This document shows, in pieces, positions 35,426-44,213 of a stretch of DNA of 64,000 nucleotides. The stretch is from positions 1-64,000 of the forward strand of contig NZ_BQXN01000012.1 of NCBI RefSeq assembly GCF_045862745.1. The letters run 5' to 3'. The translations under genes and the position numbers were made by a program. The notes below the pieces were generated by a model. It did not search any database and was not told where the DNA came from. It worked only from the letters and a program-made list of their open reading frames with translations. The stretch's first letter is position 1, and the number at the start of each line of letters is the position of its first letter. This DNA comes from Furfurilactobacillus entadae (GTDB lineage: Bacteria; Bacillota; Bacilli; Lactobacillales; Lactobacillaceae).

Positions 35426-37084
35426 TCAATCCCCTCTCAACAAGTGATTACCAACGTAAAATGCAGTGCTTTGGTAAGGCTGTAATATCTGATCATTTGG
35501 CTTTGCGTCCACATAATTACTGATTAACACGCGAGCGTCTAAATAGTCTCTCGGCACTTGAAATGGCTTGGTGTGCCCCGAAAAGTTTGCAACCACCAGT
35601 AACCGTTCTGTGCCCCAGCGACGCTCGAAACCATACACATCATCATCAACCGTCGGAACAGCGAGAAAGTCACCGTCACTGATCAATTTGAACGTGTGGC
35701 GTAACGCAATCAGTCGTTGATAGTAGCTAAAAATTTGTTGACTCATTGGTGCGCCCTGGTGAATGATGGCTTGATTAGTGGCGCGCAGCCACGGGGTCCC
35801 CGTGGTAAAACCGGCCTGCACATCATTTTGCCACTGCATTGGTGTTCGACTATTATCCCGCGCTTTCCGTTGAACGATTCGAAACGCCGTTGCGGGGCTT
35901 TTGCCTGCCGTAAGCAATGCCTGGTACGCGTTGTGCGCCTCCACATCAACATAATCATCCATGCTGGTGTACTCAGGATCACTCATCCCCAGTTCCTCCC
36001 CTTGATAAACGAACGGGGTTCCCCGCGACAGGTGAACGACATTTGCCAGCATTTCAGCGGCCTGAACCCGGTAGCGGCCCACATCGCCAAACCGGTCTAA
36101 CGCCCGCGGCTGATCATGGTTATTCCAAAAAAGTGCTGGCCAGCCGCCGTCAGCTGCTAAATTTGTTTCCCATTTGGTCAATGTTTCCTTGAGCAACCGG
36201 TAATTAACGGGCTGATCGGTCCACTTTTGACCGTGGTCATAATCCACCTTCAAGTGATGAAAATTAAACGCCATGTTCAGTTCGTGATTTTGCGGTTTGG
36301 TGTAGGCAACGCTCGCGGCCATTGTGGTCGAAGATAATTCACCGACCGTCACGATTTCTGGATCACGGCCAAAACTCATTTGATTTAACTGCTTAAGGTA
36401 CGTTTCCACGACCGGTTGATCTGTGTAACGTGTGCGACCATCCGTTCCGGCAATCGCATCCATCAGTGGCTCTGGCTTGCCAATAACATTGATAACATCA
36501 AAACGAAATCCCTGGACCCCCTTTTGACGCCAAAAATTAATGATCTGGGCGCATTCGTTGCGGACCGCCGGATTACGCCAGTTCAAATCGGTCTGTGACT
36601 GGTCGTAGAGGTGTAGATAATATTTTCCAGTCGTTCCAAACGGCGCCCAGGCGGGGCCACCAAACTTTGATTGCCAATTGGTCGGTAATGAGCCATCCGG
36701 TTTCGGCGCCTCGATCAGATAATATGCTTGGTATTTTTCATCGCCAGCCAGCGCAGCTTGAAACCAGGGATGAGTCGTTGACGTGTGGTTAAACACCATG
36801 TCGAGCATGATCCCAATACCCACGCTTTTAAGTACGGCGACTAATTCTTCAAAGTCCGCCATGGTTCCAAATCGTGGATCAACCGCGCGGTAATCCGCGA
36901 CGTCATAACCATTATCCCGTTGCGGCGAAACAAAAAACGGGTTAAGCCAAACCATGTCGATGCCTAACGACTGTAAATACGGGACTTTTTCGATAATGCC
37001 CCGAAGATCCCCCAGCCCATCACCGTCGCTATCATAAAAAGACTTTGGGTAAATTTGATAGATCACCTTTTGTCGAAAATCCAT
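35426..37084 (-). CDS. treC: Trehalose-6-phosphate hydrolase
   Basis: The 552-residue GH13 enzyme (start ATG 37084 after AGAGGA) has I-Y-P-K-S-F-Y-D-S near the start, nucleophile Asp in G-F-R-F-D-V-I, the acid Glu in V-G-E-L-S, and the transition-state Asp in N-N-H-D-Q-P-R. It splits trehalose 6-phosphate, delivered by the PTS, into glucose and glucose 6-phosphate. The family is close to oligo-1,6-glucosidases; the treR/PTS context favours phosphotrehalase. The gene ends 5 bases before the EIIA start. Confidence 0.92.
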   Translation of the reverse strand: MDFRQKVIYQIYPKSFYDSDGDGLGDLRGIIEKVPYLQSLGIDMVWLNPFFVSPQRDNGYDVADYRAVDPRFGTMADFEELVAVLKSVGIGIMLDMVFNHTSTTHPWFQAALAGDEKYQAYYLIEAPKPDGSLPTNWQSKFGGPAWAPFGTTGKYYLHLYDQSQTDLNWRNPAVRNECAQIINFWRQKGVQGFRFDVINVIGKPEPLMDAIAGTDGRTRYTDQPVVETYLKQLNQMSFGRDPEIVTVGELSSTTMAASVAYTKPQNHELNMAFNFHHLKVDYDHGQKWTDQPVNYRLLKETLTKWETNLAADGGWPALFWNNHDQPRALDRFGDVGRYRVQAAEMLANVVHLSRGTPFVYQGEELGMSDPEYTSMDDYVDVEAHNAYQALLTAGKSPATAFRIVQRKARDNSRTPMQWQNDVQAGFTTGTPWLRATNQAIIHQGAPMSQQIFSYYQRLIALRHTFKLISDGDFLAVPTVDDDVYGFERRWGTERLLVVANFSGHTKPFQVPRDYLDARVLISNYVDAKPNDQILQPYQSTAFYVGNHLLRGD

Positions 37085-37121
37085 TGTTCTGTTTCCTCTC
37101 TCCAGCCTTGATTTTTCCCAC

Positions 37122-37844
37122 TCATTCCGCATGAATCCGGCGCACAAAGCTTTCAAACCGAAATTTATCGGCTCTGTGCCGTGACTCTGTATAAGAAATC
37201 GTGCGGCCATCCGTTAAACTCGTTTTGCTCCGAACCACCACAATGTCCGTCTGGCCGTCAAGATCAAGAAGCCGTCGATCCGTTTGGGTCGCTGCTTCGA
37301 TGGTAATGAGCTTTTGGGCGACACCGATGCTTAGACCCAAGTCATGTTCGAAATATTCAAACAATGAATTTGCCGCTTTGACCTCTGGAATCGTTAACAC
37401 AACGTCTGGAGAAATATAATCTTTGTCAATAATCACGGCCAGGCCATCGATCACCCGAAGCCGTTCCACATAGAGCATTGTTTGAGCCGTAATATCTGGA
37501 TTTAATGCCCGAAAATCGCGGACTGGCAATGGCCGCCCTTCAATTCGCTGCACACGCGTATCGACCCGAATGCTCAACCGTTCAGAAACCTCTTTATAAC
37601 TGGTCAAACCAGAAACTGGAAGAACAAAATCACTTCGTGCTAACACCAGTGAGCCCTTGCCCCGAATCTTTTGAATGACACCACTTTCCTGCATCAGGGT
37701 CAACGCTCGGCGAATCGTTTCCCGCGATGTTTCAAACCGTTCAGCTAATTGGTTTTCACCCGGTAGGAATGTCCCAACAGAAATTTCACCACGACTAATT
37801 TCTGTCATTAACGTATCGTACACACTGGTGTATTTTTTAAGCAT
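37122..37844 (-). CDS. treR: GntR/HutC-type trehalose operon repressor
   Basis: The 240-residue product (ATG 37844, GGAGG upstream) has a GntR winged helix (about residues 1-70, with E-N-Q-L-A-E-R-F-E-T-S-R-E-T-I-R-R-A-L) and a UTRA ligand domain (about 95-235). TreR of B. subtilis senses trehalose 6-phosphate and leaves TTGTATATACAA sites. Such sites are present upstream. As first gene of the operon it is autoregulated. Confidence 0.9.
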   Translation of the reverse strand: MLKKYTSVYDTLMTEISRGEISVGTFLPGENQLAERFETSRETIRRALTLMQESGVIQKIRGKGSLVLARSDFVLPVSGLTSYKEVSERLSIRVDTRVQRIEGRPLPVRDFRALNPDITAQTMLYVERLRVIDGLAVIIDKDYISPDVVLTIPEVKAANSLFEYFEHDLGLSIGVAQKLITIEAATQTDRRLLDLDGQTDIVVVRSKTSLTDGRTISYTESRHRADKFRFESFVRRIHAE

Positions 37845-37865
37845 TGAGAAACCTCCTCTCTTTTT

Positions 37866-37879
37866 TGTAACCGCTTTCA
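37866..37879 (-). promoter_or_regulatory. cre site (CcpA) upstream of treR
   Basis: TGTAACCGCTTTCA matches the consensus TGWAANCGNTNWCA at every position, 22 bases before the treR ATG and downstream of the likely promoter (TTGTAT/TATATG). It should give glucose repression of the operon. Confidence 0.85.
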
Positions 37880-37895
37880 TATATGACGATAAAGC

Positions 37896-37907
37896 TTGTC
37901 TATACAA
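37896..37907 (-). promoter_or_regulatory. TreR operator, overlapping the -35 region
   Basis: TTGTCTATACAA differs from the known TreR site TTGTATATACAA at one base. On the minus strand the TTGTAT at its edge can act as -35 box. Confidence 0.75.
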
Positions 37908-38038
37908 TCCCGCAAGTGTTGGGATCACCACGCGGCAGTCTTATCCACACATTTAGTTGCTCAATGCCCAGTCTTAAAGGAACTTTCCCAGAGCAACCCA
38001 TTTGAAAAAAATATTAAAAAAGCCAACGATCAACTGTC

Positions 38039-38050
38039 TTGTCTATGTAA
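38039..38050 (-). promoter_or_regulatory. Possible second TreR operator
   Basis: TTGTCTATGTAA is a weaker match (9 of 12) to the TreR site, 132 bases from the first. The rest of the 37908-38150 gap holds no gene that I can see. Confidence 0.4.
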
Positions 38051-38151
38051 AGATTCAGCGACTAAACATTAGCAGCCCATAAGTGTTTGATGACGCTCAT
38101 CCTAATTTGAGCTTGTCATCCACCCTCACGTTTCCGAACCAAATCGCTGTC

Positions 38152-38191
38152 AAAAAAAAGTGCCTAACTTCCAAAAATGGAAATTAGGCAC
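38152..38191 (-). terminator. Terminator of eno
   Basis: Stem GTGCCTAACTTCCA with TGGAAATTAGGCAC (38160-38173 with 38178-38191, one mismatch) and a T-run on the minus strand. Confidence 0.88.
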
Positions 38192-38213
38192 TCCGCTTAC
38201 GCATGTTTATCGC

Positions 38214-39491
38214 TTAGTCTAAATCAATTACATTCGGAAAGTGAGCAAGCCGTGCTTTCTTTCCAAGCTCTTCCTCAATGCGCAAGAACTGGTTGTACTT
38301 TTCCACCCGTTCACTGCGCGCCGGCGCACCACTCTTAATTTCGCCAACATTTGTTGCAACTGCTAAATCAGCGATGTATGGATCACCCGTTTCGCCAGAA
38401 CGGTGTGACATCATCGTTGTGTAGCCATTTTTACGGGCTAGCCGAATTGCTTCCAGTGTTTCCGTGATCGTCCCGATTTGGTTTGGCTTGATCAATAAAC
38501 TGTTAGCCATCCCTTGCTTGATGGCTTTCCGAATAAGGATTGGATTTGTACAAATATTGTCGTCCGTCACAATCTGAACCCGGTCACCATTTGCCGTCGT
38601 GAACTTCTCAAAGTTATCCCAATCGTCTTCTCCAAACGGATCTTCGATCGACACAATTTCCGGAAACGCATCGAGAAGGCCTGTGTAGTAAGCTGCCATT
38701 TCGTCGGCTGTTTTGACTGATCCTTCAAACTTATACGTCCCGTCTGGTTGTGCAAAACTCGTGGCTGCCGCATCAAAAGCAATACCAATGTCGGTCCCGG
38801 GTTCGTAACCAGCTGCGATAATTGCTTCATGGAGCATTTTTAATGCTTCTTCACTCGAAGGCAAGTCTGGCGCAAAACCACCTTCGTCACCTAAACCAGT
38901 GGCGTATCCCGCCTTCTCCAGTAAGCCCGCTAACGTGTGGTACGTGTTCACAATTTTCTCAAACCCGTCACGGAAACTGATCCGTTTAATGGGTGTAATC
39001 ATGAATTCTTGCATATCGATCCCGTTATCCGCATGTTCCCCGCCGTTAATGACGTTATGGAACGTTTGTGGTAACTCTAAGTCGACACCACCCAGATAAC
39101 GATACAGCGGTTCGCCCTTCGCATTTGCGGCTGCCCGGGTCGTTGCCATTGAAACCGCAAGAATCGCGTTTGCCCCCAACCGGGCCTTATTCGGTGTGCC
39201 ATCCAGATCAATCATCACCTGATCGATTTGGGCTTGGTCAAACGGCGACTTCCCCTTTAATGCCGCATTGATTTCCGTATTAACGTTGTTCACAGCTTTG
39301 CTAACGCCGCGCCCACCGAGACGGTCACCACCATCACGTAACTCGACGGCTTCATTTTCTCCCGTTGATTTTCCGGACGGAACTTCTGCCCGCCCGCGGG
39401 TCCCATCACTTAGAATGACGTCTGCCTCGACGGTTGGATTGCCCCGTGAATCAAAGATTTCGCGTGCCTTAACCTGTTCAATTGTTTGCAT
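38214..39491 (-). CDS. eno: Enolase, divergent copy
   Basis: Enolase converts 2-phosphoglycerate to phosphoenolpyruvate. The 425-residue product keeps the catalytic elements: I-N-G-G-E-H-A near residues 149-155, Q-E-F near 162, G-L-G-D-E-G-G-F-A-P near 198, I-E-D-P-F near 284, L-I-K-P-N-Q near 335 and S-H-R-S-G-E-T near 364. It deviates at conserved spots: S-G-K-S-T-G in place of S-G-A-S-T-G in the active-site loop, T-D-D-N-I-C-T-N for G-D-D-L-F-V-T-N, and G-E-T-G-D for G-E-T-E-D. It is somewhat shorter than the usual lactobacillar enzyme and not in a gap-pgk-tpi cluster. It lies 76 bases after the H+-ATPase with no terminator between, so it may belong to the fluoride-riboswitch unit. It may also have its own weak promoter. 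Confidence 0.92.
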   Translation of the reverse strand: MQTIEQVKAREIFDSRGNPTVEADVILSDGTRGRAEVPSGKSTGENEAVELRDGGDRLGGRGVSKAVNNVNTEINAALKGKSPFDQAQIDQVMIDLDGTPNKARLGANAILAVSMATTRAAANAKGEPLYRYLGGVDLELPQTFHNVINGGEHADNGIDMQEFMITPIKRISFRDGFEKIVNTYHTLAGLLEKAGYATGLGDEGGFAPDLPSSEEALKMLHEAIIAAGYEPGTDIGIAFDAAATSFAQPDGTYKFEGSVKTADEMAAYYTGLLDAFPEIVSIEDPFGEDDWDNFEKFTTANGDRVQIVTDDNICTNPILIRKAIKQGMANSLLIKPNQIGTITETLEAIRLARKNGYTTMMSHRSGETGDPYIADLAVATNVGEIKSGAPARSERVEKYNQFLRIEEELGKKARLAHFPNVIDLD

Positions 39492-39567
39492 AATTTCGAC
39501 TCCCTTTATTTACATGATTTTTTAATGTGACAAGTTCAGTTTGACATGAGCTGATTCGTTAGCCGCC

Positions 39568-41937
39568 TCATTCACCATCACTTCCCATCACATGGCGCCG
39601 GTAGAAACGTTGTTTAAACGCATCCAGCAGTGTTCCGACAATTAACACTGTGCCTAAGACCAACACCGTGGTGACCACGCTAACCCCACCGGTCAACCAA
39701 CCAGCGGTCACAATAACAATTGTCACCACAATGTTTAAGCCAACCATTCCGGAAACTGCCCGGCTTGGATAACTCCGCCACCATGACTTATCCGTTCTGG
39801 TCATCAAAATTGTCATCATTGAGGAAAACATCAGGTACATCAATAACGTCGAACTGACCCAGCCGGCGGAAAAGTGCCAAATTTGTTGGTTTAAAATGAT
39901 CATCGCTAAGCCTACAATCAACCAGCCGGTGGCCAACCAGGCAGCTAATCGGCTAATGGTCGGGAGATCCCACCGCGGTGTCGTTTGGAGATCACCCGTC
40001 CGGTCGGTTCCCAGTACTAATGTCACTAAATCGTTAAGCACCACGATCAAAACAATTAAATTCAGTGAAATTGGGAAACGACCCGTTAGCATAAACCCAA
40101 ACGTTAACAGGGCTGTGAGGACCGCTGTCCGTGATAACTTCGTGATGGTCCAGGTCATCATCCGCTGATATACGCGCCGACCACTTGCAACGACCACACC
40201 AACATCAATCAGCCCAGCATGAGCCAACACTAACCGAGCCGCTTGTTTAGCGATGTCACGGGCATTAGAAACGGCCATGCCAACGTCTGCCTGATGAAGA
40301 GCGGCCGCATCATTGACCCCGTCACCAATCATCCCAACCACGTTACCTGCTTCTTGGAAACGCTGAACAATTGTTTGTTTATCCTGTGGATAGACGTTAG
40401 CAAACCCACCAATGGTCGTTAAATCAACGGGGTGATCGATGCCATTAACGATTGCGCCCGTTAAGCCGATTTGACCGGCAATTGCTTGGGCCGTGCTCAC
40501 GCCATCACCAGTTAACATCACGATTCTGATCCCCGCAGCTTTTAACTGTGCAATTTGATCAGCAATATTCGGCTGGAGTGTGTCAGAAAACCCGAGGAGC
40601 CCAACTAACTGTGATTGTTGCTGATCATCTGTGACCCCAACCGCTAGAACCCGCTGGCCTTGATCGGCCAAGTTGCTAATCGCTGACTGCGACACCGTTA
40701 GATTTAACCGAGTGGCCACGGCCTCTGGCGCCCCAAACGTGATCGTCTTTGCAACACTGTCCTCAATAATTTTGGCTTCGGCAACCTTTTTCCGAGCATC
40801 AAACGGAATAAATTCTGTCACGGTGGGAATGATGGCGGCTTGTTGACTGGTTCCCGCCTGCACAGCCTTACTGATTGCGTCCTGAGCTGTTGCGCTGGTT
40901 GCAACCCGCGCCCACGATAACAATTGTTGTTTGGTAAAGGTTACAACTGGTTCAACACTCACTAATGCCTGTTTGTTTTCTGTCAGTGTCCCAGTCTTAT
41001 CAACCAACAGAACGTCCATCGTCCCGGCTTCCTGAATCCCACTAAGCCCCGTTGCAAGAATGTTCTCCCGCGCAAGCACCTGTGCTTCAACCGCATTGGC
41101 GACCGTAAAACTTGCTGGCATCGACACTGGAATCGTCGCGATGATTAAAATTGCAATAAATGGTAATAACTCTTGCCAACTGGTGTGATGGAAAATTGCG
41201 GCAATCACTAACACCACGGTTAGTGCTGCATCTAAGTAGGCTAAGTAGCGAACAACCGTGAACAATAACCGTTCCAGTCGCCCTGGAACATCCGCAGTTT
41301 GTGCTAATGTGACGGTCTTCCCATAACTGCTGGTTGCCCCGACCGCACTTACTTCGGCAATCACTTCGCCACCAACGACCATGCTCGCAGCCGTTAGTAG
41401 ATCACCAGTTTCTCGCGCGACGGCAACCGTTTCACCCGTCACTGCCGATTCATCAGCACTCGCTTGCCCAACAACAATGCGGGCATCGGCCGGAACCATG
41501 TCGCCTGCACGAAGATGGATGATGTCCCCAACCACCAAGTCATCGGCTGGTTGAAACGCCCACTGGCCATCGCTTAAGGTGCGCGCCGTTGGCACTAATC
41601 CTTGCTGAACGAGCTTTAGTGCCCGGTTAGCCCGGCGTTCTTGAATTGCGCCATCAATGGCTGAAAAGAGTAGCATGCCAACGACCACAACCGCCTGCAA
41701 GAGCTTTCCAAGCGCCAATTCAAACACAATTGCCGCCTCAAGGAGCCATGGAATGGGCCCCCACAGCCGTTTTACCGTACTTTGCCAGAACGTTGTCTGT
41801 TGATAGGCAACATGGTTGTCACCGTGTGCCTGCCGACTGGCCGCTTGCTCACTACCGGTTAACCCCTGTCCGCGGTACTGTTGCTCAAACCGATCCACTG
41901 TTTCAACATGGTGCCGTTCACTTTCTGTTTGTTCCAT
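39568..41937 (-). CDS. P3A-type H+-translocating P-type ATPase
   Basis: The product has 789 residues from ATG 41937 (GAGGGGGG nine bases upstream). Landmarks in order: actuator motif V-T-G-E-T, M4 motif I-P-V-S-M-P, phosphorylation site D-K-T-G-T-L-T-E-N-K, the nucleotide domain with K-V-A-E, then M-L-T-G-D-G and G-M-I-G-D-G-V-N-D-A. In M6 the segment L-N-D-L-V-T-L aligns with the Asp used for proton transport in plant and fungal H+-ATPases. The enzyme should pump protons out at the cost of ATP. The 5' leader carries a fluoride riboswitch with terminator, so expression is expected to rise with fluoride. Confidence 0.9.
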   Translation of the reverse strand: MEQTESERHHVETVDRFEQQYRGQGLTGSEQAASRQAHGDNHVAYQQTTFWQSTVKRLWGPIPWLLEAAIVFELALGKLLQAVVVVGMLLFSAIDGAIQERRANRALKLVQQGLVPTARTLSDGQWAFQPADDLVVGDIIHLRAGDMVPADARIVVGQASADESAVTGETVAVARETGDLLTAASMVVGGEVIAEVSAVGATSSYGKTVTLAQTADVPGRLERLLFTVVRYLAYLDAALTVVLVIAAIFHHTSWQELLPFIAILIIATIPVSMPASFTVANAVEAQVLARENILATGLSGIQEAGTMDVLLVDKTGTLTENKQALVSVEPVVTFTKQQLLSWARVATSATAQDAISKAVQAGTSQQAAIIPTVTEFIPFDARKKVAEAKIIEDSVAKTITFGAPEAVATRLNLTVSQSAISNLADQGQRVLAVGVTDDQQQSQLVGLLGFSDTLQPNIADQIAQLKAAGIRIVMLTGDGVSTAQAIAGQIGLTGAIVNGIDHPVDLTTIGGFANVYPQDKQTIVQRFQEAGNVVGMIGDGVNDAAALHQADVGMAVSNARDIAKQAARLVLAHAGLIDVGVVVASGRRVYQRMMTWTITKLSRTAVLTALLTFGFMLTGRFPISLNLIVLIVVLNDLVTLVLGTDRTGDLQTTPRWDLPTISRLAAWLATGWLIVGLAMIILNQQIWHFSAGWVSSTLLMYLMFSSMMTILMTRTDKSWWRSYPSRAVSGMVGLNIVVTIVIVTAGWLTGGVSVVTTVLVLGTVLIVGTLLDAFKQRFYRRHVMGSDGE

Positions 41938-41970
41938 CTTTACCAACCCCCCTCAATGTGCTGGTTCAAA

Positions 41971-42049
41971 AAAATGACGCCTACCACACCAAAAAAGATG
42001 TAGTAGACGTCATCAGAACCCGCAGGCCTTTATGGCGAACGTCATCGCC
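41971..42049 (-). ncRNA. Fluoride riboswitch (crcB class) with overlapping terminator
   Basis: Minus-strand RNA from 42049: hairpin GGCG-AUGACGUU-CGCC, then AUAAAGG, a short helix, and CUGAUGACGUCUACUAC. The hairpin loop GACGU is complementary to ACGUC in the 3' part, the pseudoknot expected of fluoride riboswitches. Order and conserved bases (GGCGAUG...CGCC, AAA, CUGAUG...CUACU) match that class. The 3' strand (42013-41997) also pairs over 16 bases with 41989-41974 to make a terminator followed by seven T, so fluoride binding should prevent termination. The gene start is about 35 bases further. Confidence 0.9.
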
Positions 42050-42218
42050 AATTAAATTTTCTTTACGCACTTATAATAGTTCTTCGGTTACTGAGTTGCA
42101 AGGAAAAATGTTTACTTTGTTGATTATTTTGAAAATTTTCATCACGTGTTTGAAAACGACCGCCTGATTTTCATTGACAATCACTCATTCAAACGGTGCA
42201 GTCATTTTTAATGAACAA

Positions 42219-42255
42219 AAAAACGTCACGGCTCATCTGAGTCATGACGTTTTCG
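42219..42255 (-). terminator. Terminator after tRNA-Gly
   Basis: An imperfect 13-bp stem (AACGTCA...CTC with GAG...TGACGTT, 42222-42252) followed by seven T on the minus strand. Confidence 0.85.
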
Positions 42256-42272
42256 ATAAAAGAATTAATTTA

Positions 42273-42343
42273 AGCGGGTGACGAGAATCGGACTCGCGAC
42301 ACAAGCTTGGGAAGCTTGGATTTTACCACTAAACTACACCCGC
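42273..42343 (-). tRNA. tRNA-Gly(CCC)
   Basis: A 71-base cloverleaf on the minus strand: acceptor GCGGGTG (42343-42337) pairs with CACCCGC, discriminator U, D-arm with AGTGGTA, anticodon stem CAAGC/GCTTG around loop TTCCCAA (anticodon CCC) and T-arm CGAGTCCGATTCTCG. CCA is not encoded. It reads GGG codons. A terminator follows. Confidence 0.93.
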
Positions 42344-42439
42344 AAAACTTCAACTTTTATAGTCTAGCATAGCAATCCGTTTCTGTCAGCACTTTTTATT
42401 AATTTTATGCACCAAATTTCGGGTTCGCCTGTCATTCAC

Positions 42440-43828
42440 TTATGCGGCAGGCTTTTCACCAGAGTTCTTATGATCTAACGCTGTGCGTTGCGTCAGGTAA
42501 TAATACGCACACAGGCCAACGTAGATGCCAACCGTTAAGACCGTTACGATCCACGTTGTTGATAATAAAATCCCAAAGAAGACCAACACCAACGCGATTA
42601 ATGAAAACCACGACGTCCACGGATATAAACTTGTGTGATACGTGTTCACGTCAAAGGCCACCTTCCGGCTTCGAATATGCCCCACACAGAGCAACATCCA
42701 AATCACTAAAATGGTGTAACTGATGGAACCTACCAAATAGGTAAACAAGGTATTCCCAATGAAAAACGTAACCAAAACACCCGCAAACAATGACAGTGAG
42801 CAAGTAAGGACCGCAACAAACGGGACGTGATTGCGATTCAACCGGGTTAGCGCGGCGGTCACCTTTGTTTGCCGCCGGTTTCGTTGATTTTGAACAAATA
42901 ACAGTCGTGAGGCCGAATAAATGCCGGAATTAATGGATGAAATTAACGCCAAAATGATGACGAAGTTAACAATGTCCGAGGCATACGGAATGTTTAACAG
43001 TTGAAAAACGGCAACAAACGGACTCACCTTATCTGTAAGTTGGTTCCACGGAAACAACGTGACGATAATAAAAAATGGAATCAGATAAAATGTGATGATC
43101 CGCACCATGATGCCGTGAACTGCCTTAGGAATCACCTTTTGCGGATTCTTCACTTCACCTAACGTAATCCCAATTAACTCAGAACCCGCAAATGAGTAAA
43201 TGACGATCAGCATGGCACTTAACACACCAAAGCCCCCATGAGGGAAGAAGCCACCGTGAGCCGTTAGATTTGTAAACGCATGCGGTGCTGTCACCATGTT
43301 GCGGCCAATCAAAAAGACACCCGCAAAGATAAAAAAGATGATGACAGAAATCTTCATTATTGCCAGCCAGTACTCTGTTTCAGCAAACCAACGAACCGAC
43401 ATGAGGTTGATTCCAGAAATGGTGACGGCAATGACCAAAACGATCGCCCACGTCGGCACCTGTGGAAACCAAACCTGAATGAAACTAGCTGCGGCAATGG
43501 CTTCGGCGGTGATGTCGACAAACCACATCGTGAAGTACGCCCAGTCAACCATGTACGCCGCAAACGGACCCAAGATAGGCGCCAAGAGCCCAGAAAATCC
43601 GGTCGCGGATGAATTATTGGCGGCCATCTCCGCCATTCCCTGCATGATGAACAACAAAATGAGTCCACCAAGCAAATAGGCTAAGATGACGGCTGGTCCC
43701 GCTGTGTGGACCGCGTTCGCGCTTCCCTTGAATAACCCGGCACCAATGGCGCCACCGAGCGCCAGCATGGTTATATGGCGACTTGTTAATGATCGTTCTA
43801 GCTGTGGTGCTTGTTCTTGTGTTGGCAT
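42440..43828 (-). CDS. AAT-family amino-acid permease, T-box controlled
   Basis: The 462-residue protein has 12 hydrophobic segments and the APC/AAT signature: R-H-I-T-M-L-A-L-G-G-A-I-G-A-G-L-F near residues 17-33, and S-F-A-G-S-E-L-I-G-I-T in helix 6 with the following G-E-V-K-N-P. It should import an amino acid by proton symport. The T-box leader has a probable GGU specifier, which suggests glycine, or glycine together with alanine/serine as in CycA-like members. AAGGATG precedes the ATG. Confidence 0.9.
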   Translation of the reverse strand: MPTQEQAPQLERSLTSRHITMLALGGAIGAGLFKGSANAVHTAGPAVILAYLLGGLILLFIMQGMAEMAANNSSATGFSGLLAPILGPFAAYMVDWAYFTMWFVDITAEAIAAASFIQVWFPQVPTWAIVLVIAVTISGINLMSVRWFAETEYWLAIMKISVIIFFIFAGVFLIGRNMVTAPHAFTNLTAHGGFFPHGGFGVLSAMLIVIYSFAGSELIGITLGEVKNPQKVIPKAVHGIMVRIITFYLIPFFIIVTLFPWNQLTDKVSPFVAVFQLLNIPYASDIVNFVIILALISSINSGIYSASRLLFVQNQRNRRQTKVTAALTRLNRNHVPFVAVLTCSLSLFAGVLVTFFIGNTLFTYLVGSISYTILVIWMLLCVGHIRSRKVAFDVNTYHTSLYPWTSWFSLIALVLVFFGILLSTTWIVTVLTVGIYVGLCAYYYLTQRTALDHKNSGEKPAA

Positions 43829-43860
43829 AAACTCATCCTTTCATTCCCGTTGGTCCAAAA

Positions 43861-44120
43861 AAACGTCCCTTAGATCAGTTAAGATCTAAAGGACGTTTTC
43901 ACGTGGTACCACCTTTTTTTCAATGACAGTGTCATCTCTTCTTTGCAAAGTTTCCTCTACAAAACTGGTGGATAACGGGGCGTCCCCCGACACACCTCGA
44001 GTGGTGTGTGCCTGAATTTACCTTTCAAACAAGTGGTCATCATACCCTTTCACCAACGGTACTCGCTTTGCATAACGACTTGCCTACTCCGCAACATTCA
44101 ATCAACGGTTTTGTTAAATT
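43861..44120 (-). ncRNA. T-box riboswitch of the amino-acid permease
   Basis: The minus strand has the T-box core GGTGGTACCACG at 43913-43902, then a 16-bp terminator stem (43898-43883 with 43876-43861) and a T-run. Stem I is closed by TGAAT/ATTCA, with GGAGTAGG on the 5' side and TTTGAAAGGTAA on the 3' side. By analogy with the argS leader in this window (GAA, one base, then the codon) the specifier is GGT at 44022-44020, glycine. A GC-rich helix at 43991-44010 is the likely stem III. Confidence 0.9.
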
Positions 44121-44126
44121 AACGAC

Positions 44127-44155
44127 ATATTACATTACCATGAGAATGTCGTCAA
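44127..44155 (-). promoter_or_regulatory. Promoter of the permease T-box leader
   Basis: TTGACG (44155-44150), 17-base spacer, TAATAT (44132-44127) on the minus strand, a strong sigma-A match. Confidence 0.8.
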
Positions 44156-44175
44156 CCTTTTTAATTTTGACATAC

Positions 44176-44206
44176 AAAAAAGAGCACGGCGTTAATGGCC
44201 ATGCTC
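44176..44206 (-). terminator. Terminator of the DUF2187 gene
   Basis: A 9-bp stem (44182-44190 with 44198-44206, one GU-type mismatch) followed by TTTTTT on the minus strand. Confidence 0.8.
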
Positions 44207-44213
44207 ATCATTG

